Below are positions 1 to 12,101 of a DNA stretch of 64,000 bases, piece after piece. The notes under the pieces were generated by a model. That model ran no database searches. It was not told the origin of the DNA and worked only from the letters and a program-made list of their open reading frames with translations. The stretch is taken from NCBI RefSeq assembly GCF_032062135.1, contig NC_092861.1, positions 60,152,451 to 60,216,450 on the forward strand, given 5' to 3'. Positions within the stretch are counted from its first letter, which is position 1. Each line of letters opens with the position of its first letter. A program made the translations under genes and the position numbers. The stretch is from Pyxicephalus adspersus. Taxonomy: Eukaryota; Chordata; Amphibia; Anura; Pyxicephalidae.

Positions 1-189
1 TTTTTTATATATTTGTAGGACCATGACCTACCGTAGTTAAGTAATATCTGACCAGGAGATAGAAGGAAGACTACCCTGTAATAGTAAATAAAAGATCTTC
101 TTTCCAGAATAGTTGGATAATGGGGCAGCTCCATCATTATCGTAAAAAGGTACTGTCCCCAGAGCTGCAGTGCCAATACTGCTTCCCAC

Positions 190-390
190 AGTGGGCAATT
201 TATTAATACTCTTTAAAGATGGAAGCTGGGTGATCCAGCAAACTTGCATGATCTGGTCCAGGATTGAAAACACTTGCTAACAAATAACTAATGACTTTTA
301 AGAAATCCGTTCCAGGTTTGCTGGTTAACCCAGCTTCAATGATGAAAGTGTATTTCCTCCAGCCTTGGAGAGCTTTAATAAATCTGGCCC
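190..390. repeat. Palindromic MITE-like repeat, copy 1
   Basis: The right half carries the sequence 'ccagcttcaatgatgaaag' followed by a 'cttggagagctttaataaat' end. The left half carries the inverted counterpart around 'gctgggtgatccagcaaac'. Related copies lie at 33660-33735 (half only) and at 54136-54970, where the copy is split by a piggyBac-like insertion. No coding potential is visible. The transposon class is not established; I infer a non-autonomous DNA element from the inverted arms. Confidence 0.6.
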
Positions 391-1029
391 AATATGAATA
401 TAGCCTATGTAAGACATGGAGAACTCTGTACCACCATGTGAGAATTCTAAAATTGTTTTGTTGTATAATAACATTCTGAGATCCCTTGACTAGTAAAATA
501 TTAATGTTTTCCTACTAAGGTGTAAGAAAAATTTTGATGAAAGGGGCCCAACATGTTCTTCCCAAGGTTTCAGAGTTCTTTGCACACAGACAAGGTATTG
601 TGTCCAAGTGGGTAAGCCGAAAAACAGAGCTTTTCAAAAGGAGTTATCTGCTGGGAAAATTGGTAAAGAAAAGCTGGGGCATTAAAATACCACAGTTTAC
701 AGTAACGCCTACCAGAGGGAGGATTCTCCCTCAATTTCTGCAAGAAAGGATTGATCACGGACGTGGGCTGTATCAAAAAAGTGTTGAGGTGGAAGGTTGG
801 CAAACCAAGTCTGCATGAACAGAGATGACTGACCTATGACAATGTCCTGATTGTGCCAAATAGGGTAGAAGGCAATAGGGATAGAAGATTTGATTGAAAA
901 TGTTGGCACACATGGTCAAAAACATGGTCAAAAACAGACAAAGTTGTCCCAATAAAAAGGGGGGTTAGAAAGAATAGAATCCAATTTACTTTCAATCACA
1001 GTAAAGTCCACAGCATGTGAGAAGGAGTG

Positions 1030-1517
1030 TTAAAAATTCACCCTATTTGGGAGCCCAATGCCGCCTCAAAGTTCGGCATTGCATCCCCTGTGTGATTGAT
1101 GGGATGCGTGAAGCGTCGGTATGCTGGAGTGGCGTGGCCTGAAGGGAAATGTAAAAGCAGACTACATTGTAATCTGCTTTTAACAGATTGATCATGGTAA
1201 TAAAGTGATAAAAAAAAACAAATAATAAATAATGAATTATTACTAATTTAACAATAATATTGCACCCTTGTTTGGACAGATTTCAGTGTTTTTGATTTGA
1301 TTAGATTATTAAATAATTTATTGTTATTATATTATTTTATTATTTTTTATAATTAATATATTATAATTTATGACTTGTGTTTCAAACTCTATTATACCCA
1401 GGAGTTATTCCTAACAATTACAGGCCTGCAATATTAAACAACAAAATTCCATGCAATGTACAATGTACCCCTTTTGACTTCAAAAATACTGACATAATCA
1501 GACCGCCAGGGAGGTAA
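1030..1517 (+). mobile_element. piggyBac-like non-autonomous element, degenerate
   Basis: The right end reads 'agaccgccagggaggtaaa', whose reverse complement gives the CCTCCCTGGCGGT terminus also seen in the better preserved element at 54247-54860. The inner 'gcacccttgtttggacag' and 'acaggcctgcaatattaaa' blocks are shared with that element. The TTAA at the right end has decayed to 'taaa', and I cannot place the left end exactly. There is no transposase. Confidence 0.5.
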
Positions 1518-1519
1518 AA

Positions 1520-1772
1520 CACTGTATTTATTAAGGTGGGAATGGCAACCAGGAATCTGATTTTGGAGAACTTTGATACCATGATTAGTGACCATCAGGG
1601 CTGATTTTTGCTACTTTATGAATGTGTCTAATGGCACTAACGTGTCATTATATAGTAAACCACAGTGATCACTGATAAACTGGTGTTCATAAAAGTAGTA
1701 ATCTTATCACTACCTCATGAAAGGGAAACTTTAATCCCTTGAATCTCTTTTTTATGAATGTCTCCCTGTGTG

Positions 1773-1805
<33 letters not shown>

Positions 1806-4800
1806 TTTTTTTTAGGACCCTTGGCTTTAATAAGTCAGTCCTTGCATGCAAGTAATAAAAAAAACCATATTAAAAAACATTTTTTGGCAAAACTAAAACT
1901 GGAACTGCGGTCCTTGCTAATTTTTTATACATTTAGCTCAAAGTAGGCTTTTGTGATACCATGTTAGTCTTTTACTCCACCAGTGTTTGCACATAAATCA
2001 AACTAAAATATAATATTGAAATATAGTTCAAAGTATAACAAGTTTCTCAAAATAAAGAGTGTTATGCATTAGTCAGACATGCTGCAATCATGCTGCAGAC
2101 ATACTACTTACACACGATTCACATTTTAGGAAAAAATGTATTTTTTCCTGGTTATCTTATTATCTTTATTGGCAAATTATTATCTAGCAAAATATTATAT
2201 ACTGTAAATAATATGTTAGCAGTTCCTAATCAAGACAATCAATTTTTAAAAAAGCTGTCCTTTTGAGATTATTGTAGGTAAACTGGCTGCTAAGTACAAC
2301 ATTTACACTGAAGCTCACGTTTCAGTAAATGCTTGTGTAACCCGAAAGTGTAAAAGTGTATATAACATATAGAGGAAATTGTATTGTTCACTTGTGTTCA
2401 TGTAAATTCACAGGATTATACATCACAGTTGGGAGGATACTGATAGAGTGTTTAATAGGATCTCAGCTCAGGTGTTTAGTAGGATCACTTCCTGATGAAA
2501 ACACAAAGCTGCATTGATAAAAAAGACTGGAACTGTCAAGCAGGGGCAATTCATAGGGATAAAGGCCATTTAAGTGATTGGATCCAATCCACATATTAAG
2601 AGCACTTAAAAGCACAAGGCTTTCACAAATGAGTATGCTAATACTATAATCAGCATGATACAATACCAGGAAAAGTTCAGATTTGGGACTACAACACAAG
2701 CAGTGGTATGGGGTGTGATTTACAGGAGGTCTGAAATCCATCTTATAAATAAAAGTCTAATTGTAAACTGCACAACTAGGTCTAACACATAATCAATGTA
2801 ACAATTGGTTTAACACATTGCCTTTTAAATTGTATATCACCAAAACAATGTTGGACACAGTATAAGGAAGGGTATGTCCCCACCCATCCTATCAAGTTCT
2901 TTTTTGCTGTATGCTTATCCTGGGGATGATTTCAATTTACATTCTGTCCACAACAGGAAGTGGGAATTAATCTCTGCAAAGCGGGTGAAGTTTCACTTTT
3001 GTGGTTATGAATAGGATTTTCCTTCATTTCCTTTTCAGTGACAAGCCATTTTAGGGAGGATGAAATTGACAGGGGTTCTAATCATTGACTCTCTATCTAA
3101 AAATTGTGATGAGTGAAACTTTTTCAAAAACAGGGCGATTTCCCTTTTTTATTTTTACAGAAAATAAAAGACAATATGCAATAAAGATCAAATAAAAAAA
3201 AAGAAATAGGAAGAGAACTAAATGAAAGAATCCAAATTACCCTACATTCAGCAAAAAAAATCCTTCTATTTTGGGGAAAAAATATTTTCAGTTAATCCAT
3301 ATAATTAAGGAAACTTTTAGTTTTGGTAAAGTTTTCTGATACTAAATCAGTGATTATTTTACTTTTAAACTACATTTACTACTGTTATTTTACAGCAAGC
3401 AGCTATATATGTATTAAAGTACTTTTCATTTTGCAGGTTTTCATGTTTCATTTTTACCTATTAGGATCCAGGAACACTAATCGGCAAGCTAAGGCAGTTA
3501 AGATTGCAGAAAATGGTGATTACATATTTTTTATGCTCCAGTAAAATCGCTGCTAAAAATTAGGTTCAATTGTGGTTTTTAGAATGGCCACAAAAATGAA
3601 GCCAGTAAAGTGAATCATTCCAAAGAGAATTTTTTTAGGAAAAGGCCTTGGTTTTGACAGTTCTTGATAAACACTGTGAAGTGTAAATATATTATTTTAT
3701 AATGGCTGGTGAAGAAAATTCTAATAAACAGTTTGATAAACAGCACTAAATAGACGAAATTTAGATGAAATTAGTCAACCTCAATAACAATGCTCATTTT
3801 TTGACAAGTATAGTGAGGACTAGACCATATAACATTCATGTAGGATACTGTGAAGACATTGATCTCAGCATGAGTTTAACATTTACTATTCCTATGTAAA
3901 TATGTGATAATAGAGTTATTGTGTGAAGGAGTTTAGTATTGTCACAGTAATTAGTAGAGTGTTACAATATGAGTCTATAACAGGGTGTGTATTGACACTT
4001 CAGAATGTGGAAGAGCAAAGTGTTTGCTACAGTGCTAAATAATGGTGCAATTTGTGCTAAGAATTGTTTTTATTATGTAATAATCAGCAATCAACCTGAC
4101 TTTAAGCTGAGATTCCTTCTGATAACTGAACTGTTAATGCCATGAGCCTCTTTTTCAAAGACTAGAAGTTGATTTTTCTCACCAAGGCCCCAACGAGGAC
4201 TTCAACTCCTCCCCTTTTTTTCTTTTTATTCCTTTCGTTTGACTACTTTTTATTTTCTAGCTCTAAATTTTACTTTTCTCTCCCTTATTTTCTGTTCTCT
4301 TCTTCTTCACCTTTATCCACGTTCCCTTAACGTCTTTCTTTCCTCATTCCCACTTTGGCCTGAGGGCTCATATTGGCTACACAGAGACTCCCCTGTCTGT
4401 CAGTTATCTATTTGAAGATGAGACTACAGCACATACCAGCCTTCCTTCTTCCATTTTGTCAGTATTCTCAGGCCCATGCAGTTTTAGCCCCCCACACATA
4501 ATAAATAATTAAAGTGTACCTAAAGCCATTTTCTTTATTGTTGTATAGGGAAGGATGTAGGTATAACAGGGAAGGATTAGAACCTTTGGTGGTTTTTTGC
4601 TGTCTGAGATCCTGCTGGGCCCTGGTGACCGTTGTCCCTAAAGGTAAACATATCAGTAAATATACATACTATATCACATAAATAGGGAAATAACATAGTG
4701 AAAGTAAAAAGAGTACATTATCATGAACAAATTGAGTGAAAAAATGGAATAGGTGGTGGTGGTGGGGGGTTTAATGTTTTCTACAGATGGTAGGGTGGGA

Positions 4801-5539
4801 ACCAACACACAATTAGGATCTTGGAAAAATGGCTCTGTTGCCTACGTATGGAAATACAATGGTAAGGGTGACTAAAGAGGAAAAAATTAAGATGAGAGGG
4901 GGAGAGTGAAAGGATACGAATTTTATGGGAATATTATGAAAAGGTTATCTTGTCTAAGAAGTTGTTTTCGAGAACAAATGTTGTTCAATATGAAAGCTTG
5001 AAAACATAAAAAAGAACACAAGAGAACTAGAAATATCTAACACAATGTTAAACCCAGGTGTAATGAATACACGAGGTTTGTGAAAACTTCTAATAGGGAC
5101 ACTTTTCTCCACTGCGAACTAAGAGAGGGGTTTTCCTATTTTGAAGAAATTTTTGCTTAATACTTTTTTTGTTATTGAGGCAGGAAGTAAATGAACATCT
5201 CCTCCATGAAAGACAAATGGAAAAAAAAAGCATCATAACTACTGCCCTATCCAAAGCAAAAAGATGTCTCATCTTTTGATATACTAAAAAATAATTATAA
5301 TTGTCCTCCACTTTTGGATTGCTGTCAGCATTGATTCTCTTTTTGGGTAAATTGTTAACCCTACAAACCTGTTGAAGTATGTAGGTAAAGTTAAATGCAA
5401 AAACCTTCACTATGGAAACCTTTACAAAAAAATCAAAGAAAACAAAGAAAAAAATATATATTTCAATATTTTCAGTACAATATGTGTATTGAGTAATTTT
5501 TGCAATATTTGGCTAAGATGAAAATATTTATAGATAATA
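1520..5539. other. Non-genic AT-rich stretch with minor repeats
   Basis: No gene is supported. A (GT)n microsatellite lies at about 1774-1802, followed directly by a T tract to 1813. Segments at about 2870-3090 and 4545-4640 resemble the short element at 52006-52162, sharing a 'ggaaggatta(g)aacc'-type end. The short open frames at 3323-3544 (+) and 5090-5410 (-) have low-complexity, AT-driven composition and no recognisable domain. Confidence 0.5.
1774..1813. repeat. (GT)n microsatellite plus T tract
   Basis: Uninterrupted GT dinucleotides run for about 29 bases and pass into a run of 12 T. Confidence 0.95.
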
Positions 5540-6735
5540 TCATTTGGAAGGTGAAATCAGAGTCTGGCGTTTTCAATCAGTGGGATGACAGGTGTGAGAA
5601 ACCATGAACGAGGATCCAGCAAAGCTTTCTCACACATACAGCACATTTGTGTATGTGTATTGCGTCTCGAACAAAGAAAGTGTCTGAGGATGTTGGTGAC
5701 CATAAAGCTGGTTACAAGACCATCTCTAAATGGTTTAGGCTCCACCAATCAACAATCAGACAGATTATGTACCAATAAAAGGGATTCAAAACCGTTGTTA
5801 CGCAACCCAACCTCACGACATGTAATAGTCCAAGAGATTACAAAGGAACCCAGGGTAACATCAAAGCAACTAAAGACCAGATTTACATTGCCGAATGTTG
5901 ATGATCATAAGTCCAATGTTAGGAGAACGCTGAACAGCAATAGTGTGTATGGCCAGGTAGCAAGGAGGATGTCAAAGCTCTAGAATAATTTTTTGTAGAC
6001 TAATAAAGCCAACGTAGAACTTTTTTGGTCTAAATGAGGAGTGTTGCATGTGGAGAAAGAAAAACACTGCATTTAGGTTTAAGAACCTTATCACCTCTGT
6101 GAAACATGGAGTTCTGGTTTGGGCCTGATTTGCTGCATCTGGGCCTCAACACGTTGTCCTCAATGATGGAACAATGAATTCTGAACTATACCAGATAATT
6201 CTAAAAGTAAATATCAAGACATCTGTCTAATAACCGAATCTCATAAGACAGTGGGTCATGCAGCAATCCTAACACACAACAATCCAAAACAAGTCCTTCT
6301 ACCAAAAAATTGTTAAAGAAGAATAAAGTGAATGTTTTGGAATGGCCAAGTCAAAGTCCTGACCTTAATCCAAATAAAATGTTGTGGAAAGGCCCCAAGT
6401 AAGCAGTTCATGTGAGCAAAACCAATATTATCCAAGACCTGAAGCTGTTCTGTATGGAGCACAGGACTGATCAACAGTTACCACAAATGTTTAATTACAA
6501 TTATTGCAGCACAAGGGGGTCACACCAAATACTAAGAGCGTAAATTACTTATTTTTGCCAGAGGTAGATATGTTACTGGGTCTTTTTTTTTTCAATAAAT
6601 ACATGACCAAATAAAAATTTAGTTTCATTAGGTTTTCTTTGTCTAGGATTTGTTTGAAAATCAGATGTTTTAGGTCACATTCATAGAAAAATAAAGACAA
6701 TTTTAGAGGGTTCACAAATTATCAAGCACCACTGT
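5540..6735 (+). mobile_element. Degenerate Tc1/mariner element with transposase relic
   Basis: A Tc1-type transposase relic lies on the + strand. An open frame at 5585-5983 contains the HTH region and a segment 'SRHVIVQEITKEPRVTSKQL', typical of the second DNA-binding helix region. Downstream, in another frame near 6333-6372, is '[13 protein letters not shown]', the conserved motif around the second catalytic aspartate of DD34E transposases. Several frameshifts and stops separate these parts, so no active enzyme is encoded. The right end at about 6710-6734 reads 'cacaaattatcaagcacc', whose reverse complement matches the terminal repeat GGTGCTTGAAAGTTTGTG that I recall for one vertebrate Tc1 family. 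The matching left terminus is not recognisable, so the true start may lie up to about 300 bases further left. Confidence 0.85.
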
Positions 6736-7414
6736 TCTTGCTGTTTCTACACTGATTGATCCCTAAGGCCTATAGTTGATATTTGAAAAAAAAACTGCCT
6801 TTGTTTCAACACTCCAGAAATTAGATAATGGGAAAAGCTAGTGAGCTGTGGAAAGAATTTGCTTCTATGGAATTTACCAGAACATGCAGTGATCAAGGTG
6901 TCCCATGTGTACCTAAAGATATGTATCAGCGATGTGTAAGAGTTAATGGGAGAATTGTGGCGCTCTTTTGGACCTATAAAGGGAAATGTGCCGGTCTCCA
7001 CATACAGTGGAACTCTGGAGAGACAGTAGAAAGTGCATACTTTTAGGAAAAGTAACTTCTAGACAAGTCTGCCACCAGCATAGAACTAATCCACTAAGCA
7101 AACCTTTCCATATGTTTGCCACTGTATAAAAGTCATTTACAGATTCTACCAAACAATTTATCACCCCCTTTAGACCTATTGCAATTTCCTCTGTATGTCT
7201 CTTTTGTTCTTGCTCTTTTTATTTATATGTTGTTGTGAAGATAATGTTCATAGAGATGAGTAAATAAAAAGTTTATAGTTGTGAAATAATGTTTTATATA
7301 TAAACGACCATACATTATATATAACATGCTGGTATACCTAAAATGAAAACAGATGGTTTTATACTGTAGGTTTTTCGACCATTAGCTGTGATATTTTGCA
7401 GCATGTCAGTATAT
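6736..7414. other. Unassigned stretch between Tc1 relic and SINE
   Basis: It contains overlapping short open frames on both strands (6747-7001 minus, 6828-7046 plus, 6943-7164 minus). None has a recognisable domain, and there are no convincing splice sites joining them to a larger gene. I regard this as non-genic or as an unidentified old repeat. Confidence 0.4.
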
Positions 7415-7745
7415 ACCGTATTCTTCCACATCCCAAAAACATATGGTTAGTTTAATTGGCTTTTAGTTTTTAACTTGACTATGATAGGGAGTTTAGATTG
7501 TGAGCTCCTCTGAGGGACAGTTAGGTTCAGACCTGCTTCAGGATCCTACGTGGCTCCCTGTGTCTGGCACCTTGTCGGTACTATTACTGATGCCCCCATT
7601 TGTTCTCGATGGAGCTGCCACCAGGAGGCAGGGGTTTCCTGGCATGAGACAGCTGGAAAATGTACAGCAACCTAATCGCCAGTGGGCACAGAGTGACATG
7701 ACTATAGACTTTGTAATATGTTGGCACTATGCAAGTTAATATTAT
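7415..7745 (+). repeat. Truncated SINE, interrupted by about 165 bp
   Basis: Segments in order match the full-length copy at 63408-63742: 'cacatcccaaaaacatat', then 'agattgtgagctcctctgag', then, after a foreign block at about 7527-7690, 'agtgacatgactatagact' and the tail 'taatatgttggcactat'. The foreign block is unrelated to the SINE and produces the open frame at 7500-7739, which I do not regard as a gene. Confidence 0.6.
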
Positions 7746-8159
7746 GCAGTAAAAAGAACTGTATCAATTAGCAATTTAAAAGTAACAGTTATGATATATT
7801 GTAGAGACGGTAAGTAATCCATTTTTATGTTTTATTTTGAGGGATATGTATTTATTCTCACTGAAAGAGTAATTTACAATAGGAAGGCTTTAGTCACCAA
7901 ATCATGGTTAGTGACAACTACTAATTTTGAGTTTATTTTTACCAAAGTAGACCTGTAAAATGATGCTGTTTATGAATTTATCTGCACAATAAAATACCTA
8001 TAGAGAATGCTATGTGTATATGTAAAATATTAGTTTAAATGTATTTATTAAGAGAACACAGTCAAGAAATTCTTTCAGCTAATTTAAAAGGTACTATACA
8101 TCAGATACTTAATTATTGTTTTAGCTGTTGTGTATAATTTTATGTATGGGTCCTGTTTC

Positions 8160-8570
8160 TTATGCTTGTATCAATATTTCCCCATCCTTTAACCTAAGCT
8201 CTCCTCTGACCCTTATTCTGTGTTGGGCTCTGTACTAATCCTCTCCCCCACCTCTTCCTTGCTGCTGAGTGTATCACTCTCTCACTCCCCTCTCTGCTCA
8301 TCCTCTCCCCTCTTTTGGGTGGGTCTAGGCTGAGTCAGGATGCTATGTCTGAGTGTGTCAGGTTGGGGGGGAGCCCAGAGTCCCTGCTGTGCCCTGCTGA
8401 GCTATTCAATATTGTTAACAGACACTTTCCTCAGGCAGAAACCCTGCTGAGCGACTCATCAACTCCCAGAGTGAGTGCAATATACTTTGGCAAGATTGGA
8501 GAGAGGGCTGGGGCAAGGGGGGCTTTGTTTGCTAACAGTGCCTATAAATCCAGTTTTTGACCAACTCTGC
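8160..8570 (+). promoter_or_regulatory. Probable chrd upstream promoter region
   Basis: A pyrimidine-rich tract at about 8165-8315 precedes the core promoter. Visible motifs include an AP-1-type TGAGTCA at 8331-8337 and, at about 8407-8432, a 'ttgttaacagacac' stretch that combines a forkhead-like core with an AGAC Smad-type box. Such motifs are common by chance. I note them because organizer genes such as chordin are known to respond to Nodal/Activin signalling. The open frame at 8315-8560 falls within this promoter and is probably not translated. Confidence 0.4.
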
Positions 8571-8610
8571 TATAAAAGGAAGCATTAGCTATCTGTGCCT
8601 ATTTCAGACT
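8571..8610 (+). promoter_or_regulatory. chrd TATA box and initiator
   Basis: TATAAAAG at 8571-8578 is a consensus TATA box. An initiator-type TCAGACT (fits YYANWYY) lies at 8604-8610, placing a candidate transcription start at 8606, about 35 bp from the first T. This leaves a 5' UTR of roughly 210 bases with no intron before the ATG at 8819. The spacing is slightly longer than typical, so the start could be a few bases upstream. Confidence 0.6.
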
Positions 8611-8818
8611 GAACTGTGCCCTCTGAACAATTTGACCTGCTGCAAGAAAAGAAGAGTGACAGGGCAACAGGCATAGATGCAAAGTGCCACATAGTTCAAG
8701 TGACTCAGTGGCAGAGAAGAAGAGTTCTATCAGTGCTCATCTGGTAGTATGAAAGATTAAAGGCAGAAAGGTACAAGATTTCTTCAGCCCACACCACAGC
8801 AACCAAAAAACTGGAAAA

Positions 8819-11800
8819 ATGAAAGTGTCATATGTCCAATTCCTCCAGCTGATTCTTTGGATTCTGGATGTTGAAGCCTTACGTCGCAAAATTCTACTTC
8901 CAATTAAACCTGAACAGGATCCTTTACCATTTAAATCGCAGATAGGTAAGTGATTTTGTATTAGTTGGATAACTGTAATAACTGCATGGGAGTAGAAGAA
9001 GAGGTGGGGTACAATGGCATAGATTTGTGGATGATGGGGCACAGAGGATAATTATGGGGTCCTTGGATATCTAGAATTCCAGATAGTAAATCATAATTCA
9101 TGGATACTATGTGTGAGGAGTAAAGAGCAGGATAATGGTGCTTGCTTTGACTAATTTGGCTTTATATTAGTTGTAGAATTTGGCCCCTTGCACATGTACA
9201 CTGACTTGTGGGGTAAGGCTGCCTCTCACTATGTGGCTGACTTTGAGCATAGGCTACAGATCTGCAGTTGCTGAATGTAGTTTTTGAGCAGACTAAGGGA
9301 ATGTTGTGTCACAGTAATGGCTCTCATAGGAAGAGAATTGCTTATTAGTTGTTATGAGAGAATGTTTATGTAACTTAGCCCCATTGCACAGAGCTCGTTG
9401 GCTGCCAGAACACGATTCAGTCATGTCTCATTCAGATATTCAGGGTTTTGCACTTTTTTTGTTCTTGTTCCCTACAAACTGCATTATTACAGTGTAATAT
9501 AGCAAAAGTAACATCTGGCTTGCAGAAACATAGGTATTCCTTTTTTTCACACTAATAAAAAGTTACATACCATATTTCTATGCATACTGGAGGTTTGGTG
9601 TTTTTTTGGCATATACCCTGTGACTTTCCATCTGGTGTGGAACTGTAAGTACCTAGAAACTCTCTGATCAGCCATACCTACTGAAGTTTGTTCCACAACA
9701 GCTGGAGAGAAGCAATGGATCTGTCACACATTACAACGTTGTTTCTGCAAGTTGGCTTCCAATCCTGTTACTATGCATAATATTTATTAGTATCTACAGT
9801 TTATGGTTTTTATTAGCTGTGTGGCATATTTAATAAAACTTTTTTTTTTTTAATAATGCCACACCTGTATCGAGTTAGGAGTTGTCCAGTATGGCCACAC
9901 GGGTTTGTGGGATCCTGTTTGTGTTACAATGGCTGTGGATAGCATAGTGGCAGTTTGTGGTCTGCAGATGTGATGTAATTTTGCTCTTTCTGGTTAGCGT
10001 ATGTATGGTATTTAGGGCTTAGTTCTCCATTCTATGAAATCTGTACTTTTTTCCTCGCCGTGTGTCTCCTGTAATTGCTGATCTGAAGTTATGTTTTCTT
10101 GCATTCAGCTCCATAATTTATTTTTGTTTTTTAGGTTGTCATCTTGGAAATAGAGTGTACTCACTTGGGGACACATGGCATCCAGATCTGGGAAAACCAT
10201 TTGGAATAGCCTACTGTGTGGTATGCCGGTGTGAGGTGGTAAGTGCCAGTTTTGCAGAAAGTTTGGATTTATTTAATAAAGCAACAAACTTTAGTCTTAA
10301 TCAGGTTATAGAAAAAACATTTACAAGAGAAAATGCATGTGCTTTAATGCTAGATGGCTTGCTCTCATGCAGTTCCGCTTAAATACTTAAAGTCACTGAC
10401 CTAAACAAGTATACAGATCAGGGCATCCTTTACCTGAACTCTCTGATCAGCTTCCATTTCAGCTCAGCAACTTAACTGCAGCAAAATAACTGAAGCCAAA
10501 AATTCTATATTATAGCCTGCCAACTTACATTTTTAGAAGGAAGCGATGTCTACCTCTGTATTTCCCTCTTGACAAGTTTACTTTGAAGACAAGCTGGTAT
10601 TTTTCCTAATTCACCACAAAGCATGACTTTTGATTTAGGGGAAATCTGGCAATTGTAAAATAGAAATTTGTTAAAAAGAATTTTCACTAAAAAGAATATG
10701 AAAATGATGGTAGTAGTCAAAAGGAAAAGTAGAAATGCCTGTTAAATCAGTAGAGTTTAAATATTAAAAGGTTGAAATAAGACTCATCATTACCACTCTT
10801 TATAGTTATGTTTTCCTTCCTTCAAATGGATGGCAAAAAGTTTAAATTTTCAATGTTTGAAAAAATGTGGAGAAGAGAGATGTAGAAATCAGATATTGCA
10901 AATTTAAGAATTGGTAAGGAAAGTATAAATGGAAAAAGGTCCTGTAATAGTATACAGTAAACAATACAATTTTCATATTTAAGGTAACCCCCTACATGTA
11001 ATAGTAAAACACAAATAGGAAGACCTTTACTGCATCCTAATGCTGCAAGCAGTATTACTATCAGACAGAATTTTTAAATTGAAAAGGAGTGTATACAAAA
11101 TTAATGAAAATGTATTTCTTAACTTGTATGAAGTTTGGACAAATCTGTACACTACTCTAGTTGATTATAAGGGAGTTTTTTTGAATGGTTCCTCCCCTAC
11201 ATGGTTGACTCTTACCTGAAGTTAGAATTTAGCCACAGTCTTCGTAACAGCCTAATAATAGAATTGCTTACTGCTTAATAATCTATTTGCATGTGTTAAT
11301 TTTTATATAGCTGTGCATGTGCATTTTACTTCAAGAAGTCCTATGTCTATTCTTTTCTGAGTCATATTCTAGCTGGTTCATATTTATGCACTGTAGTTTA
11401 GTGTGAAAGGGCAACTATATGTCAGAATAATATTCTTCTGCTATTTTTTTTCTTGATCTGCACAAAACTTCTTTAGCACTGTACAATGTGTCGAATGGCT
11501 TGCCCTTGAGCCCTTAAAAGAAAAAAAAAAAAGACAAAATCTGAATGCTATTCAGAAAGCAGTTGAAAACATCCTGTCTATGTTGTGATTGATTGATTGA
11601 TTGATTAATTGATTGATTGATTGCTAATTACAAAATGCATAATGAATTGGAAAGACTAGAGCAAGCAGTAATATGTTAAGGAGAAGTCTTTGTTTTGAAC
11701 ATTGGAAGGCTCAGTCTGAGGACAATTGTTGACAGGCAGTAGGAAGATGCTTCTGGTCATTAAAGTCTTTTAATACGCCTGGCCAAGTGAATTACTTCAC

Positions 11801-12101
11801 AGCTGATATCAGGTTGACACAGCCCTGGGTCCTACATATTTAAAAACAAGTTAGACATTAGGTTCACTTTAAACAACTGGTGTGGGTCATGGATGTGAAT
11901 TATCTTTATTTTGAGTCTTCAGATTTTAGTTAATTCTTTATAATGTAAAACATACATTTTATTTTTTTTTTTAGCAGCGAAGCCATTGGGGAAAAACATC
12001 TGGTAAAGTCAGCTGTAAAAGCATCAAAAACCATTGCCCTACCATTACCTGTTCTAATTCTGTGGAAATACCTGGACAGTGCTGCCGGGTGTGTCCCAAA
12101 G
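8819..12101 (+). CDS. chrd: chrd exons 1-3: signal peptide and CR1
   Basis: Exon 1 (8819-8945) encodes residues 1-42. A hydrophobic core (FLQLILWIL) is followed by DVEA and then a basic stretch, consistent with signal-peptide cleavage near residue 20. Exon 2 (10135-10238) and exon 3 (11975-12101) encode the first von Willebrand C-type domain, CR1, from Cys44 to Cys117. It has the [11 protein letters not shown] block, the CVVCRC motif and the terminal CC-x2-C. CR1 is one of the two main BMP-binding domains in chordin. The exon 3 acceptor is taken at 11974 (ttag), which adds one Gln; an alternative acceptor three bases downstream would drop it. Confidence 0.93.

Noticed and set aside
6828..7046. 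72-residue open frame
   Set aside because: No recognisable domain. It is next to a dead transposon and is contradicted by equally long frames on the other strand.
8315..8560. 81-residue open frame upstream of chrd
   Set aside because: It lies just before the TATA box and has no matching domain or splice signals.
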